DNA of 64,000 nucleotides from Lunularia cruciata (Eukaryota > Streptophyta > Marchantiopsida > Lunulariales > Lunulariaceae): assembly GCA_948567375.1 (NCBI GenBank), contig OX419755.1, positions 33,485,001-33,549,000 of the forward strand, written 5' to 3'. Of the stretch, positions 54,519-64,000 are shown one piece after another (the first letter of the stretch is position 1; each line of letters starts with the position of its first letter). A model generated the notes under the pieces. It ran no database searches, was not told the origin of the DNA, and saw nothing but the letters and a program-made list of their open reading frames with translations. Made by a program: the position numbers and the translations under genes.

Positions 54519-55425
54519 CTTGAGTCCAGATAGGCGTATCGAGTGAAATTAGGGATCTTGCAGACTATTTGACAGTAGGAGCACAATTGAATCCCCGGTT
54601 ATTTGAAATAGAACGAGAGCGAGCAAAGTGTGGTTCGTTGAAATGGCCAGGTAACGTGTTCCTCGTTAGGGTCCTTGTGCATGCGTTGGTTAGCTTCACT
54701 AGGTACCTTTTGTTCTTGGAAAGCTGGAGATTAGGACACGGAATGTGAGATAAGAAAGCTGTTTCCTTTCTTCCCCTCAGCCTCGAAATTAGGTCTCAAA
54801 GCATTTCATGTTTCCGAGGTTCCATTACGAGCCTCACGAGCAGATTCATCTCTTTCCTCTCATAGTTCGCGTTCTCACGAGCTTGGAAACTTATTTGACG
54901 AAAATTCTTTGGCCGCCGCCATATGTCTGTTTGCCATACTTCCGTCTATCCGCTTTCGGAAACATCAGGCAATTGATTTCGACTTAGTGTTCCGAGGCAG
55001 TGGATACGTCGCCGTTTGAACTTGGCTGCAGGTCCGTTGATGCGATTTTAGTCGTCTGTTTATGAGGCGCTGAGCAGGAGTTGTGAGATTGATAGATTGA
55101 ATTGCAAAACACTGGTTGGTTTTCTGCGAATTGCATTCAACATCTTTTGCAGTTGACGACCTCCTTCGTTGGTAGTCTACAGTTTCGGACTTTCTCAACA
55201 ATAAACAACATGATAATAGGACAGTGGGAGCAGTCGACTTTGACTAAGTATCATAGTCGAGACCAACGTTTGTGGGTGGTTCAAGAAATATCGACCAAGT
55301 CCGCACTGTTTAGGGGTCTTCTCGGTGGTTGCTATTCAGTAATTTAACGCGAGGGTCAAGATTGGATAAACCAAACTGTGTTACGTAAACGAGTAGACTA
55401 AATATCGTGGACGACTGGTTTTCTG

Positions 55426-55448
55426 CAAAATTGTCTTAGACAATTTTG
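55426..55448. other. Perfect 10-bp hairpin with 3-base loop
   Basis: CAAAATTGTC, loop TTA, GACAATTTTG. In the presumed 5' region or first intron of the host gene. Not followed by a poly-T run. Confidence 0.6.
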
Positions 55449-55917
55449 TCAAGAGAGTTTGAAAGTCCAGTTCATGATCAATGACTCTTCGGTAAAAAAG
55501 CTGTTTTGGGACTGATGTGTAACTTCTTTGTAGAAAGACATGCCTCTCAGGCCTGCTGGTACAGTTGCTCTAGCATTGCAACTGCACTGGCAACGTGATG
55601 GATCCCCTGATGGACCCTAAACCCCAACCCGTTCGAAAGTGTGAGGATTTAAGATTTAGTCACAAGGAGCTTTGCCGAAGCTTTTACAGCTGTCATTTTC
55701 TTTTTCTGAGCAGTCGTCTGACCATATGGAAGTTTCGAGTTTTTACCGTTTCTTTCGTAGCTGTTTGTTCCTCTACTATGCCGGGCCCTTATTGCAATAT
55801 TGAACTTGGCACCAACAAATGTCGTACAACAAATCTCGTTTTATGTGTTGTTTTCTGTATGTAATGATCATGAGTGAAGTGACTGAATTGCTTGTTGTGG
55901 TACGTTGCTCTATACAG

Positions 55918-56088
55918 AACGATGCTTCCAAGAAGATGGTTACAAGGCCAGTTGGAAGCTCCAATGGACAATTACAGAGTCCGGCTGATCATTTAATTTC
56001 AGGCTGGCAAGGGAGCGACGAAGATGAAGAAGTTAACATAGATAGCGAGGAGGAAATTGTCGACACAGATAGCTCCGATGATGAGAAG
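55918..56088 (+). CDS. Host gene exon a (acidic segment)
   Basis: 171 nt, phase 0 to 0, acceptor TATACAG, donor AAG/GTAGAG. Encodes N-D-A-S-K-K-M-V-T-R-P-V-G then an acidic stretch ending D-S-S-D-D-E-K. The Met at codon 7 could be the start codon if upstream exons are untranslated. Confidence 0.7.
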
Positions 56089-59000
56089 GTAGAGAATATT
56101 CAGCCGTTTTCTTGAATGTTGTTTTAGTTGTGCTCTGGTTAATTTGAAATTAGGTAAGGAGGAGCTATTGAACAAGAGATGATGATGTCCAGGTCTCTGC
56201 TGTCCAGGAAAGGGCGCCCACATCTACAAGATTGTCAAGGTCAGGCACTTGCCCTGCAGAGAGTAATCCTAGGGTTCATGACGGAAGAGAGGTAGGTCTA
56301 GGATCAACTGGACGGGATACACCTCGGAAATCACCTCGTCCTGAGACATTGTGGACTGATCCTGAAGGCAGCTACGAAATGAAGGTAAAGAGTTCTGATG
56401 CGCGAAGATTTCGGAAGGAGCTAACCGCTAGCAAATCTGCCGCCAAGATGCCAGTCGTCCCCCGTTACTCATCCAATTTACCATCTATGAGGGGTAGTCT
56501 TGCTTCTGAAAAGAGAGGAAGGAAAAGCGATGCGGCCTCAGAAGGTACATCGGGCTTTGAGTACACTTATTCGGATACTTATGCCTATCCTATTTTTCTT
56601 TCCAGTTATTCGCTTGATCTTCTCATAAATCTTACTAAGTCAGCGCTGTTTATTACTGACATTTGTTAGTCTCACGTTAAAAGTATTTGAAACAATAGTT
56701 TAGGCAATATTTGACTTTGCTCTAAATATAGAGTCTCCTCGAAGAAAAACTAGAAGAAATTTGTTGACATTGGAATTTAGGACCAGTAGCTTGATCTTCA
56801 CAAGAACGCGCTGAATGAAAAACTGCATGTTGGAGCATTGTTTGCTGTTGTACATCAATCATATCAAGGTATCATATAATGCGTAGTTCTTTGTTCCAAT
56901 TTGCTAATGTTTCAAAGCTAAGTGGCCACCTGTTGTTGTAGGTGTCGAGGAGCGAGAGTGTTCTCCTAGAAGCTTACCAGTTTCCTTGAACAGGCGAAGT
57001 CCTCTCAGACAAAGTATGTCACAGACAACTGGAGACAAGTCTGATAAGGGGCTGCAAGAATCAAAAGCCATAGACGTCGAGGAGGGACATCGTTCCCCAG
57101 GAAACTCGCCTGTTCTCATGAACAGGCGAAGTTCTCTCAAACAAAGCCTGTCAAAGAGAACTGCTGACAAGTCTAATAAGGGACTGCAAGATGGTGAACT
57201 TGTCCAGAAGAAAAAGAAGAAGGGCAAAGACAGTAAGGAGATTTCTGACTCGGACAAGGAAGAGTGTAGGAAAAGGAGGTACCGTGAACTAGAGCAAGCC
57301 CAGCGAGCTGCTGACAGGAAGCTCTCGTTAAGAGAACGGCCCGAGCCGCGACAACGAGACGAGGGAGGAAGAAAGGAGACTAGAGATTATCCAAGGCGAG
57401 CCCGACAGGATGTAGACTACAGTCCTGCATTCAAGATGAAGAGCGGTTCATCACCCCAAGCTAAACGTGCAAAGAAAGAAACTGGGTCTATCTCACCATC
57501 AGTGAATGACAAACGAATTTACGAAATTCGAGCGGCCAGTAGAGCCATCCCTCTAGTAAATAACAACGGAGAGACGGACTCTGAAGAAATAACGAATGCC
57601 GAGAGCATTCAGCAGACTTATAAGAAAGCGAAGAGATCCGATCGACAAAATCCTACCGACAATGATGTAGATGAAGTCTGTAACACACCTATCAAACACA
57701 GGCTTGCTGCTAAGAAACCTTCCACATTACTTATCTCTGACAAGGGAGCAGAGAAAAAAGCCGGGGAACCGGAGGGTGTGAACAAACTTCAGGGGGAGAG
57801 ACCCACAGGAGGTACTGATAAGCTGCTAGGGGATACCTCTCCCCCAAAGCAGGGTATAGGTCTTCCCGAGCTGCCAAAAAGGACCGTGTCAAGGGATGCC
57901 TCAATTGATGTTTGTTCAAACAACGAGATAAGTCTCGCTTTGGTAGGGACCGATGGGATTCCGGCTGTGGTGGACACGGAGTTTGTCGATCTCACAGGAA
58001 CAGGTGACTGTAATTCAAATGCTGAACAACAGACAGCGGTAAAGCCTGACTACTTCGGTCCGGCCAAGACCATGAGGCAAACCAGTAGCTCTGAAATTTC
58101 TAATGTCGATAAGGAATCATACTGTACTAGATCTGCAGAAAAAGGTGTCTTTGCAAGCAGCGATGGAGCTTTGCCGACAGAATCTGCTGGAAAAGACAGT
58201 GACCTATTTTGTAGAGAGTCATTAGATCATAGCAGCGAGAAACGTAGGTTGGGGAAGCAACCAGCTGGGGAGGACGAGTCAAACAGTAAAAGCAAGGAAC
58301 AAGTTTGGGAGCCGAGTGATTATGACAACAACCTGAAAACACTGGGCACAACAGCGGTGGAGATCGCTACAGATGTGATTGATGAGTCGAAGAGAGAGGA
58401 ATGTACAGACAACGATCAGCCAAAATCGAATACAGTAAGCGAAGCAGCTGTCACAGCAACGAATTCTGTACTTGATACTACTTCCAGCCGAGGGCTTCCC
58501 AACACCAGCGTAAACGTCCAGGTTTGACCTAGATCCGAACATACTAAGCTTTTTTTGTTCTTTTGTTCTTGATTGTGTCTTCTTTTGGAACAGATTATTG
58601 TAGCCGATGTTTTTCGTTGTGTGTGTTGAAAGTTCAGTTTGCCAGCTCTCTATCTTTGACGCGTTTCTGGGTACTAATAAGAAACCCGAAGATTTGACTC
58701 ATATTTTCTAGCAATTGTCACCAACATTGCAGTTGAAACTCGCTAGCGTTGATACCTTTATACGCAGATGATTATGTGCATGTGTCGTCGGTAGACTAAA
58801 CACCCGACTTGTCTAGAGAATGTTTAACACTGATTAGTACATGTTCCCATTGGAGAAGCTGAGAAGTCTCTACTCAAGGTGCTTCTGAACTTGTCGCGAT
58901 TCTCTGGTCCTACTGGAGGACCCCAATTTGCTATTATGCAGAATTCATGCACCTACTGATAGCCTTGGAACGATTTTCTGATGCAAGGTTCCCTTTCTTG

Positions 59001-62000
59001 TGGTCTTATTTTGAAATGTGTTTGTCTCATAGACCTCCCTAGTTTCAGTTTCATGGTTACAACTCCTGTATGCATAGTTTGTCCCAGAATTATCCTCCAG
59101 CTACTTCTCGAATTCTTTTTTGCATGTTTCGGATATCACGAGACTAGCACACAATGCCCGTCAAGAGCGCAATCAACAGGAACAGGAGTTCAGTCATAAA
59201 ATGGCCCACATTATTGAAGGTGTTTTGTTAGACCATCCACCATAATCTAGGCCCCAGGCACGGGTAAATAAGATCCTCCCTGAAAGGGGACTCTCGCCAA
59301 GAGTCAGCGCTTTGAGACCAGGGTGACATGGAAACTTTCTGGAGTCAGGATCAGAGGGCCCTGAGGTTAGGGAGGAGAGTGAGAGATACATGCCAGCCCT
59401 AATGATCGTCGAACTTAATTTGCATCACTCACGGAATGAACCAGATATCTTTAGGGCAGTAGATTTTCTCATGAGATTTGGTTGTAACCTATACCTATAG
59501 ACAATCTTCGGATGCATAAGATAAGCGAGAGGTTAGCATTCATGGGACAGTGCTACTAAAGTTTCTGGATCCCCACTTCTTCGAGCGGCTACTGGTCCCG
59601 TCGCTCAAATACTATTCAGGATTATAAGCCAGAACCTGTCCAGGAATTAACATTAGAATTAAAATTAACGTTATTATTCTCCTATGTGGGGGAAGTAAAA
59701 ACCTATTAACAGTAGTGGATATCTCTATACCCTGGCACTAATGAGCTTTCGAACAGAAACTCGGTAAGAAGGATTCCCTCAGCTACTTCGGCACTTCGTG
59801 TGGCACTGATGAAGTCGTTAGTGCTTTCGTGCGAACAGGTGTTACTCAGGTACCTTCATGTCAATGAAATATCTAAACCCGTCAGTGCGGAGTCCCGTTT
59901 GATAAACGGGATCTTCATACTATGAGCTCTTCTACAGCACGAATAAGGGGTGCCCAGCCTCCACAGTCTCAATATCATATACTTTACTTACTATACTACT
60001 TGTATTGTACGGGATATATTCTGCTCTTTATGCAATATTCTTATCACCACTCCTTTCAATGCACATTTTATTATAGGCGTATGGTCTCTTTTCTTCTCTC
60101 TAGGGCTTCGGCCGCTGACTCCAGCTAGTCTTCTTACTCTCTCATTACACTTCCTCTACTCCTACAATTTCACTGTTTAACGTTCTCACCTCTAAAGCTC
60201 TGCTTCCCATACTCGTAAGTCTTTCGTTTAAGCGGAAATATTGGCCTCTCCTTCGGTGAATGTCGCTTCATGTTTCAATTCTCGCAATAATAACCAATTC
60301 CTGTCAGGGATCGAGGTGTATTCCCCCGCCCAACCCCTCTGTATGCTGCGATTTTCTTCTGATTTTATCCTCATTGGGTTCATGATTTTGCTCCTCTGCT
60401 TAGTACCTTATGCATATCATTGTCTCCTCTTCAGTTGACCTCCTCATCACTACTCACTACTTGTCATACCCACCGTTTCTTCCTACTCTGATCTCATAAA
60501 AAAATCCACTGCAGTGCGGGTCAGATGACTACCATTGTTTTACCTAGAACGTCGCATCTCGCAAGCAACCTGGTTTGCCTGGGCACTCATCAGCAACAGA
60601 AACTCGGTATGAGGGTACTGGCACTCGTCCAGCTCCCACGAACGCTTCGTGGGCACTAATGAAATCCTTCGTGCTTCCATGCAGGCTGAATATGACAGTC
60701 TCATTACTCCCTGCTTATGTTAAGTGTTTCAGGATGCATGCCTCATAGATCATGTTGTGATATAGAACATTCAGTCCTGCACACTTCGCTCTTTCCCTTA
60801 TCCTCCTCATTCCTCGTTGCTCACACATCCAATTTACCAGAGGCTTCTCATGTTTCTAGCAATATGTGAAATAGCAGCGTGACAGCAAGCAATACTGACT
60901 TCCCCTCCTGCTTTATTACTTCGCATTGCTCTGGAATGTAGGTTTATATCGTTAAACGCTTCATATTGGTATTGTTATCATAGAATGTGTGAGATTATCG
61001 AAAACTTTGATGCAGTTCCTTGTTAATTAGAGTCGCGTGTGCTTAGTTTGCGTCCGTTCTGTCCTCAGTGGGTGTGGATTCCCCGTTCTACGGACGGCTT
61101 CTGCTCTCAGTTCACATGCAAGAGGTGCCCAATAATACTTAATAAAACCTCCATATCCTCTTCTGCAGAATGAGGCCTGTCTCGTTGGTACATTCTCATG
61201 TATATTTCACTTCGTATTATCACTTTCTTACCTACTTTCGTGGTTTTCTAACCACCTTTTGTTTTCAGGAGTTGGTAATACTTCATAGTTTTCTTAGAGA
61301 AGACTTCTTGTCTCTCACTTTTAATCTCTTGTATTCTTCACTCCGTGTTCTTGCTCTTAGTACACTCGGATTTTGCGTTCCATATCTCCACGTGTTTTAC
61401 CACTTGTTAGCTGCTTTGGTTCTTTGCTTGGTTTTTCGCTTTTCATCATTGGCTTTGATTATAGATTCATACCTTGATAATATCGCAGAATTTCTTCTGC
61501 GCCAGAAATTCTCGATTACGCTGAAGCGATTTATATTGTGTTACAGATTACAACGTCCTCTACCTCTACGGGCACTGTATCTACTCCAGCGCTTACAGTT
61601 GTCACAGGCTTTGAGACAGGAAGTATTCTACAGACACAGGAGTGGAGGCAGGAGATAGGAGGCAGACAGGCCGTTGGTAGCAACGAAGGGGACAAAGAGA
61701 ATAATGCTGACTTCGACGAAAGGTTTATGTCTACCATTCTACATATCAATTCAGCCGTATTTTTCTGTTAGGTTCATCTAAATTAGAGATTCGACTCCTT
61801 GTGTTGATGTGAGTGTTCGGCAGCTTTAGTCTTTATGTTACAACTCAAAATCTGTCGACGTTCTGGCTCAGTTCATTTTTTAAGAATCTGAGATTCTGCA
61901 TTATTTTTTTGATGGAAACTGGTGTTTCATAGGATGTTTTGTAGTGTTGACGGGCTCATGCTGACATAGAGCATGCAGGGGTTAATCCCAGTCCTCAGTC

Positions 62001-64000
62001 ACTCGTTCGGGGCCGTCTCATGAGTTTGGTCTTGAGACTAACGCGGTTCAGGTCCAATCCACTAACATCAGGATACTGTCACTACGTCAGGCTTTTTTTC
62101 TCAAGGTTACACGTGCTCAAACTGACTGTGTACTGCAAGGTGCCTGTGCATCACAAATATCATACTAACTCCTGTGTGCAGACATGCGCATGCTTTACCT
62201 CCCTATGTAACTGACGATTTTTACTGATTCACTTCCATTTATCTTTCGCATGTATTTCCTCGCTTAGTTTAAGTCCAATTCGATTTGCATACCTCCATGT
62301 GTTCATTTCATATGCACTTTATATGCACGTTCTCGGTTCCCTACTAAGTGGGTTCTGGATCCCCCGTTCTTCGAACAACTTCTGTTCCCATTACTCAAAT
62401 ATGACTTTTGATGGGGACAGGAATTGTTATTCCTGCCTGTGTCCGTCTATAACTCTCGTCCACACGTACCGTTGGATGCAAGTGCTCTTGACTAACTCCG
62501 ATGCTTGCTCAGCTTACCAATTTCTGTGATTGACGGCTAGGATTCATTTTCAATGTTTAGGTTAGAAGTGTACACTCTTGTCGTTTCAAATCAGTCACAC
62601 GTACGTGTGAAACCCAGTTCTCGTAACGGGTTTCACATACTAGAGGCAGTAGCTCGGGCTTCATCTCCAGAATCTCAGACGACTCTTCCTTTTTTCTTTT
62701 TTGGCAGGTGCTTACGTCCAAATCGTAAAGGTAATTGTGACTTAAGTACCGAAACCGCTGAAAAACTTCCAGCAGGAGAGTCAGCATCGGACAAGACTGG
62801 AAGTAAGAATGTTCTACATCCAGCCAAAAGAAGGAACTCCGTGCATGATGAGGGGTTGGAAAGTGATCCCTTTATTAGCCTTCGAAACACAAGCACCTCG
62901 AGCAAACAAACAGACAGAGCTTTAAAGGTTGGAGCGGAAGAACTTGTGCTCGAGGATAAGTCCAATAAGTCAGAAAGTTCGCGTAGAGCAGATAATTCTG
63001 TGGATCTGCATAAGCATCCAAGTGATGTGACGTTCTCCACCATGCGTACTGAAAGGTATGAGAGTTTGAATAACAATTACACTTTCAGTTCATCGAGCGG
63101 CTTAAGCAAAATATTTATTTCTACCATTCAAACCATGCGTGGTATGACGAATTCCCTGGCAGCCAGATCTAAGTAGGGAAGATCCACTTAAGTAGGGAAG
63201 TTCTGGATAACGGAGCTCATTTGCTCAGGGTGGAGATTATAAACCATTGGAGAGTAGCTGCTCTCCTGTCTACGCCTTGTCCACAGACCGGCATATTGGA
63301 GGTTTTCGCTTCGCCAAACTTTTAGGCAAGAAATCAAATAGATTGTCAAGGACAGCTATTGTTGACTTTCTCGTACTGGATAAGAAAGGGAGAAGAACTC
63401 GAGATTTACCTACTTTTAAGAGATCTGGATTACGAGATGCCAAATGGAATAGCAAATCAGAACCTGATCCGGATATTATAGAATGGAGGGAGATTAAGGG
63501 AAGGGAAAACAAACAGTTCAGAAGTTGGATGCAGTGTGGGTTCTTTCATCCCGCTTCCTCGGGCCAGACGTGTTGGGCGTGTGCCAGATGAACATACTTC
63601 CTCTAGGTCGAGCGTGTCAATGGACAGGAGGTTTCAACTTCTCTCTTTTCTCTTCGAGGAACTGTGAGAGCCGAGGTTATGAGAAAAAGTTTTGAAGATT
63701 GCTTCCACACCTAACTTGTCTGCGACTTGTCTTTTAAACAGCAACCGAATCCGAAGAGAGATACAGCATATGGAAGGGAGGCTTTTACCTTCAAGTGGAG
63801 AGGAGGAACCAGAGGAGTCCGTGACGTTCGTACGGAAGATAGTCGGGACTGACGGCAAAGACGGGGAAGCTGGAGCTCGTAGGTTCTTGGATGGGTATGA
63901 AGCACCTCAGGAGGACCAAAGTATTGATGCTCACGTTGAGTGTCATTCGAGGAGTAAAGATGCTGATGACGGTTATATTGACCATCCATCAGATGCTGAT
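55918..64000 (+). CDS. Host gene: large Lys/Glu/Ser-rich protein, exons to window end
   Basis: A multi-exon gene whose 5' start and 3' end are not seen. Exons supported by GT-AG borders with consistent phase: 55918-56088, 56193-56544, 56942-58521, 61547-61722, 62708-63055, an unresolved region 63216-63630, and 63742 to beyond 64000. The joined product exceeds 900 residues. It is acidic at the N-terminus (GWQGSDEDEEVNIDSEEEI), then rich in Lys, Arg, Ser and Glu, with a K-K-K-K-K nuclear-localisation-like cluster, and low in hydrophobic residues. That suggests a disordered nuclear protein. I recognise no domain and give no function. Its composition and undamaged frames contrast with the decayed elements to the left, so it is probably a live gene. 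Confidence 0.72.
56193..56544 (+). CDS. Host gene exon b
   Basis: 352 nt, entering in phase 0 and leaving with one base. Acceptor GATGTCCAG, donor GAAG/GTACAT. Encodes a Ser/Arg/Pro-rich segment (STRLSRSGTCPAESNP, then SSDARRFRKELTASKSAAK). Confidence 0.75.
56942..58521 (+). CDS. Host gene main exon c, with internal duplicated motif
   Basis: 1580 nt without a stop, acceptor TTGTTGTAG, donor CCAG/GTTTGA, phase 1 to 0. It begins with a motif repeated after 132 nt: S-P-x-x-x-P-V-x-x-N-R-R-S-x-L-x-Q-S-x-S at 56962 and again at 57094, each followed by D-K-S-x-K-G-L-Q. A lysine cluster (V-Q-K-K-K-K-K-G-K-D, ~57210) and a helical charged stretch (RKRRYRELEQAQRAADRKL) follow, then a long disordered Ser/Asp/Glu/Lys-rich tail. 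No enzyme motif seen. This is the longest intact frame in the window. Confidence 0.82.
59551..59612 (+). repeat. Intronic repeat, copy 1
   Basis: CTACTAAAGTTTCTGGATCC then CTTCTTCGAGC and TCCCGTCGCTCAAATA. Matches 62339-62403 closely and 61056-61122 loosely. Short element of unknown class, perhaps part of a longer decayed transposon. Confidence 0.55.
59732..59838 (+). repeat. Intronic direct repeat, unit 1
   Basis: Shares CTGGCACTAAT, AACAGAAACTCGGTA, CTTCGTG-GGCACT-ATGAA and CTTCGTGC segments in the same order with 60579-60697. Confidence 0.6.
60579..60697 (+). repeat. Intronic direct repeat, unit 2
   Basis: Partner of 59732-59838, about 850 bp downstream in the same orientation. Confidence 0.6.
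61547..61722 (+). CDS. Host gene exon d
   Basis: 176 nt, phase 0 to 2, acceptor GTGTTACAG, donor GAAAG/GTTTATG. Encodes a Thr/Ser-rich start (I-T-T-S-S-T-S-T-G-T-V-S-T-P) and an acidic end (EGDKENNADFDER). Confidence 0.7.
61723..62707 (+). other. Host gene intron (985 bp)
   Basis: Ends in a strong polypyrimidine tract and TTTTTTGGCAG. Contains a copy of the 62-bp intronic repeat (62339-62403) and an inverted repeat of 10 bp, TGTGAAACCC with GGGTTTCACA (62606-62615, 62628-62637). No gene seen inside. Confidence 0.65.
62339..62403 (+). repeat. Intronic repeat, copy 3
   Basis: CCTACTAAGTGGGTTCTGGA then CCCCCGTTCTTCGA and CCCATTACTCAAATA. Same order as 59551-59612. Confidence 0.55.
62708..63055 (+). 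CDS. Host gene exon e
   Basis: 348 nt, phase 2 to 2. The two carried bases plus G give Arg, continuing D-E-R then C-L-R-P-N-R-K-G-N-C. Encodes A-E-K-L-P-A-G-E-S-A-S-D-K-T-G and further charged low-complexity sequence to M-R-T-E. Donor GAAAG/GTATGAG. Without splicing the frame would stop at 63176. Confidence 0.7.
63216..63630 (+). CDS. Host gene, unresolved exon region f
   Basis: Two overlapping open frames. One enters at a phase-compatible acceptor near 63216 and reads G-G-D-Y-K-P-L-E-S-S-C-S, then GFRFAKLLGKKSNRLSRTAI. The other is open from 63482 and reads NSSEVGCSVGSFIPLPRARR then V-P-D-E-H-T-S-S-R-S-S-V-S-M-D-R to a donor at 63631. A short intron ending at ATTATAG/AATGG (63481) would join them, but the donor is not clear. 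A frameshift is the alternative. Confidence 0.45.
63742..64000 (+). CDS. Host gene exon g, runs off the window
   Basis: Acceptor TTTTAAACAG at 63741 matches the phase-2 donor CAGGAG/GTTTCA at 63631. Encodes N-R-I-R-R-E-I-Q-H-M-E-G-R, then GEEEPEESVTFVRKIVGTDG and an acidic end (DADDGYIDHPSDAD). Open to base 64000, so the gene continues. Confidence 0.7.

Larger units (their letters stand above)
53401..55917 (+). other. Upstream region and likely 5' part of the host gene
   Basis: Composition becomes clearly less AT-rich than to the left. A TATATAAA lies near 53722-53730 but nothing ties it to a transcript. Two short exact or near-exact tandem duplications are present (54412-54447, 18 bp; 54479-54518, 20 bp), plus a perfect hairpin at 55426-55448. 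The first identified exon starts at 55918 after an acceptor, so at least one upstream exon must lie here. One candidate begins at ATG 55598 (M-D-P-L-M-D-P-K-P-Q-P), but its donor is weak. Confidence 0.4.
58522..61546 (+). other. Host gene intron (3025 bp) with dispersed repeats
   Basis: Bounded by CCAG/GTTTGACC and GTGTTACAG/ATTAC, both phase 0. Pyrimidine-rich in its second half. It contains two related ~110-bp direct repeats (59732-59838, 60579-60697), two copies of a ~62-bp element shared with the next intron (59551-59612, 61056-61122), and hairpins at 59289-59305 and 59893-59911. Open frames here, including 61170-61658, show no coding features. Confidence 0.65.

Noticed and set aside
61170-61658. 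162-codon + frame, hydrophobic, possibly membrane protein
   Set aside because: Lies in the pyrimidine-rich end of an intron and overlaps the well-supported acceptor and exon at 61547 in another frame.
61980-62110. Possible tRNA or SINE promoter (GGTTCAGGTCC near 62045)
   Set aside because: No convincing A box at proper distance and no cloverleaf could be drawn by eye.

Overview
This is nuclear DNA from a plant with a repeat-rich genome. About the first 53 kb are nested, decayed LTR retrotransposons (Ty3/gypsy and Ty1/copia types with plant-style primer binding sites). The last ~8 kb hold part of one interrupted host gene with plant-like introns. The mix would fit a gymnosperm, fern or bryophyte, or a TE-rich block in an angiosperm; I cannot name the species. 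No bacterial operon, CRISPR array, rRNA or credible tRNA gene is present.

The dominant component, called family A here, is unusual. Its LTR is about 3.7-3.8 kb, starts near TGTGGTACCCAC, ends near GCCGGGTTGTCACA, and carries in sense orientation a degenerate ORF of about 840 codons: a globular N-terminal half followed by a long acidic coiled-coil half. That this ORF lies inside the LTR is shown by two cleanly bordered solo LTRs with 5-bp target site duplications (10072-13810, CTCCC; 35662-38764, TCAAG) and by three copies followed directly by a tRNA-Asp-like primer binding site and, in two of them, a readable gag. Eight substantial copies (A1-A8) plus older relatives are present, in alternating orientation.

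Layout. 1-9689: LTR A1 (+), a gag-only internal region (-) with PBS and LTR A2 (-), then LTR A3 (+). Junctions at 2690 and 6761 carry the same five bases in inverted orientation, which I read as a nested insertion followed by an inversion through LTR-LTR recombination. 9690-18750: a gypsy element B1 (-) with LTR, PBS, small leader ORFs, gag, protease and RT, split inside the RT catalytic motif by solo LTR A4. 18751-21759: 3' part of gypsy element C (-): RT end, integrase, PPT, LTR. 21760-24409: B2 (+), a mirror copy of the 5' half of B1. 24410-31956: two opposed family A elements (A5+, A6-). 31957-35229: LTR-C scrap, an old LTR scrap and a decayed gypsy RT. 35230-42100: solo LTR A8 (-) with solo LTR A7 (+) nested in it. 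42101-46778: old relatives of LTR-A and decayed sequence with tandem duplications. 46779-51740: a complete but dead copia element (-) with TTAAG duplications. 51746-53400: AT-rich sequence with no gene.

From about 53.4 kb the composition shifts to higher GC. Exons on the + strand from 55918 to the window end, joined by GT-AG introns with matching phases, encode a large Lys/Glu/Ser-rich, probably disordered nuclear protein that I do not recognise. Its introns hold a small dispersed repeat family. Protein-coding capacity of the retroelements is broken everywhere; the nonsense changes are mostly CAG to TAG and CGA to TGA, as expected from deamination of methylated cytosine in CHG and CG contexts.
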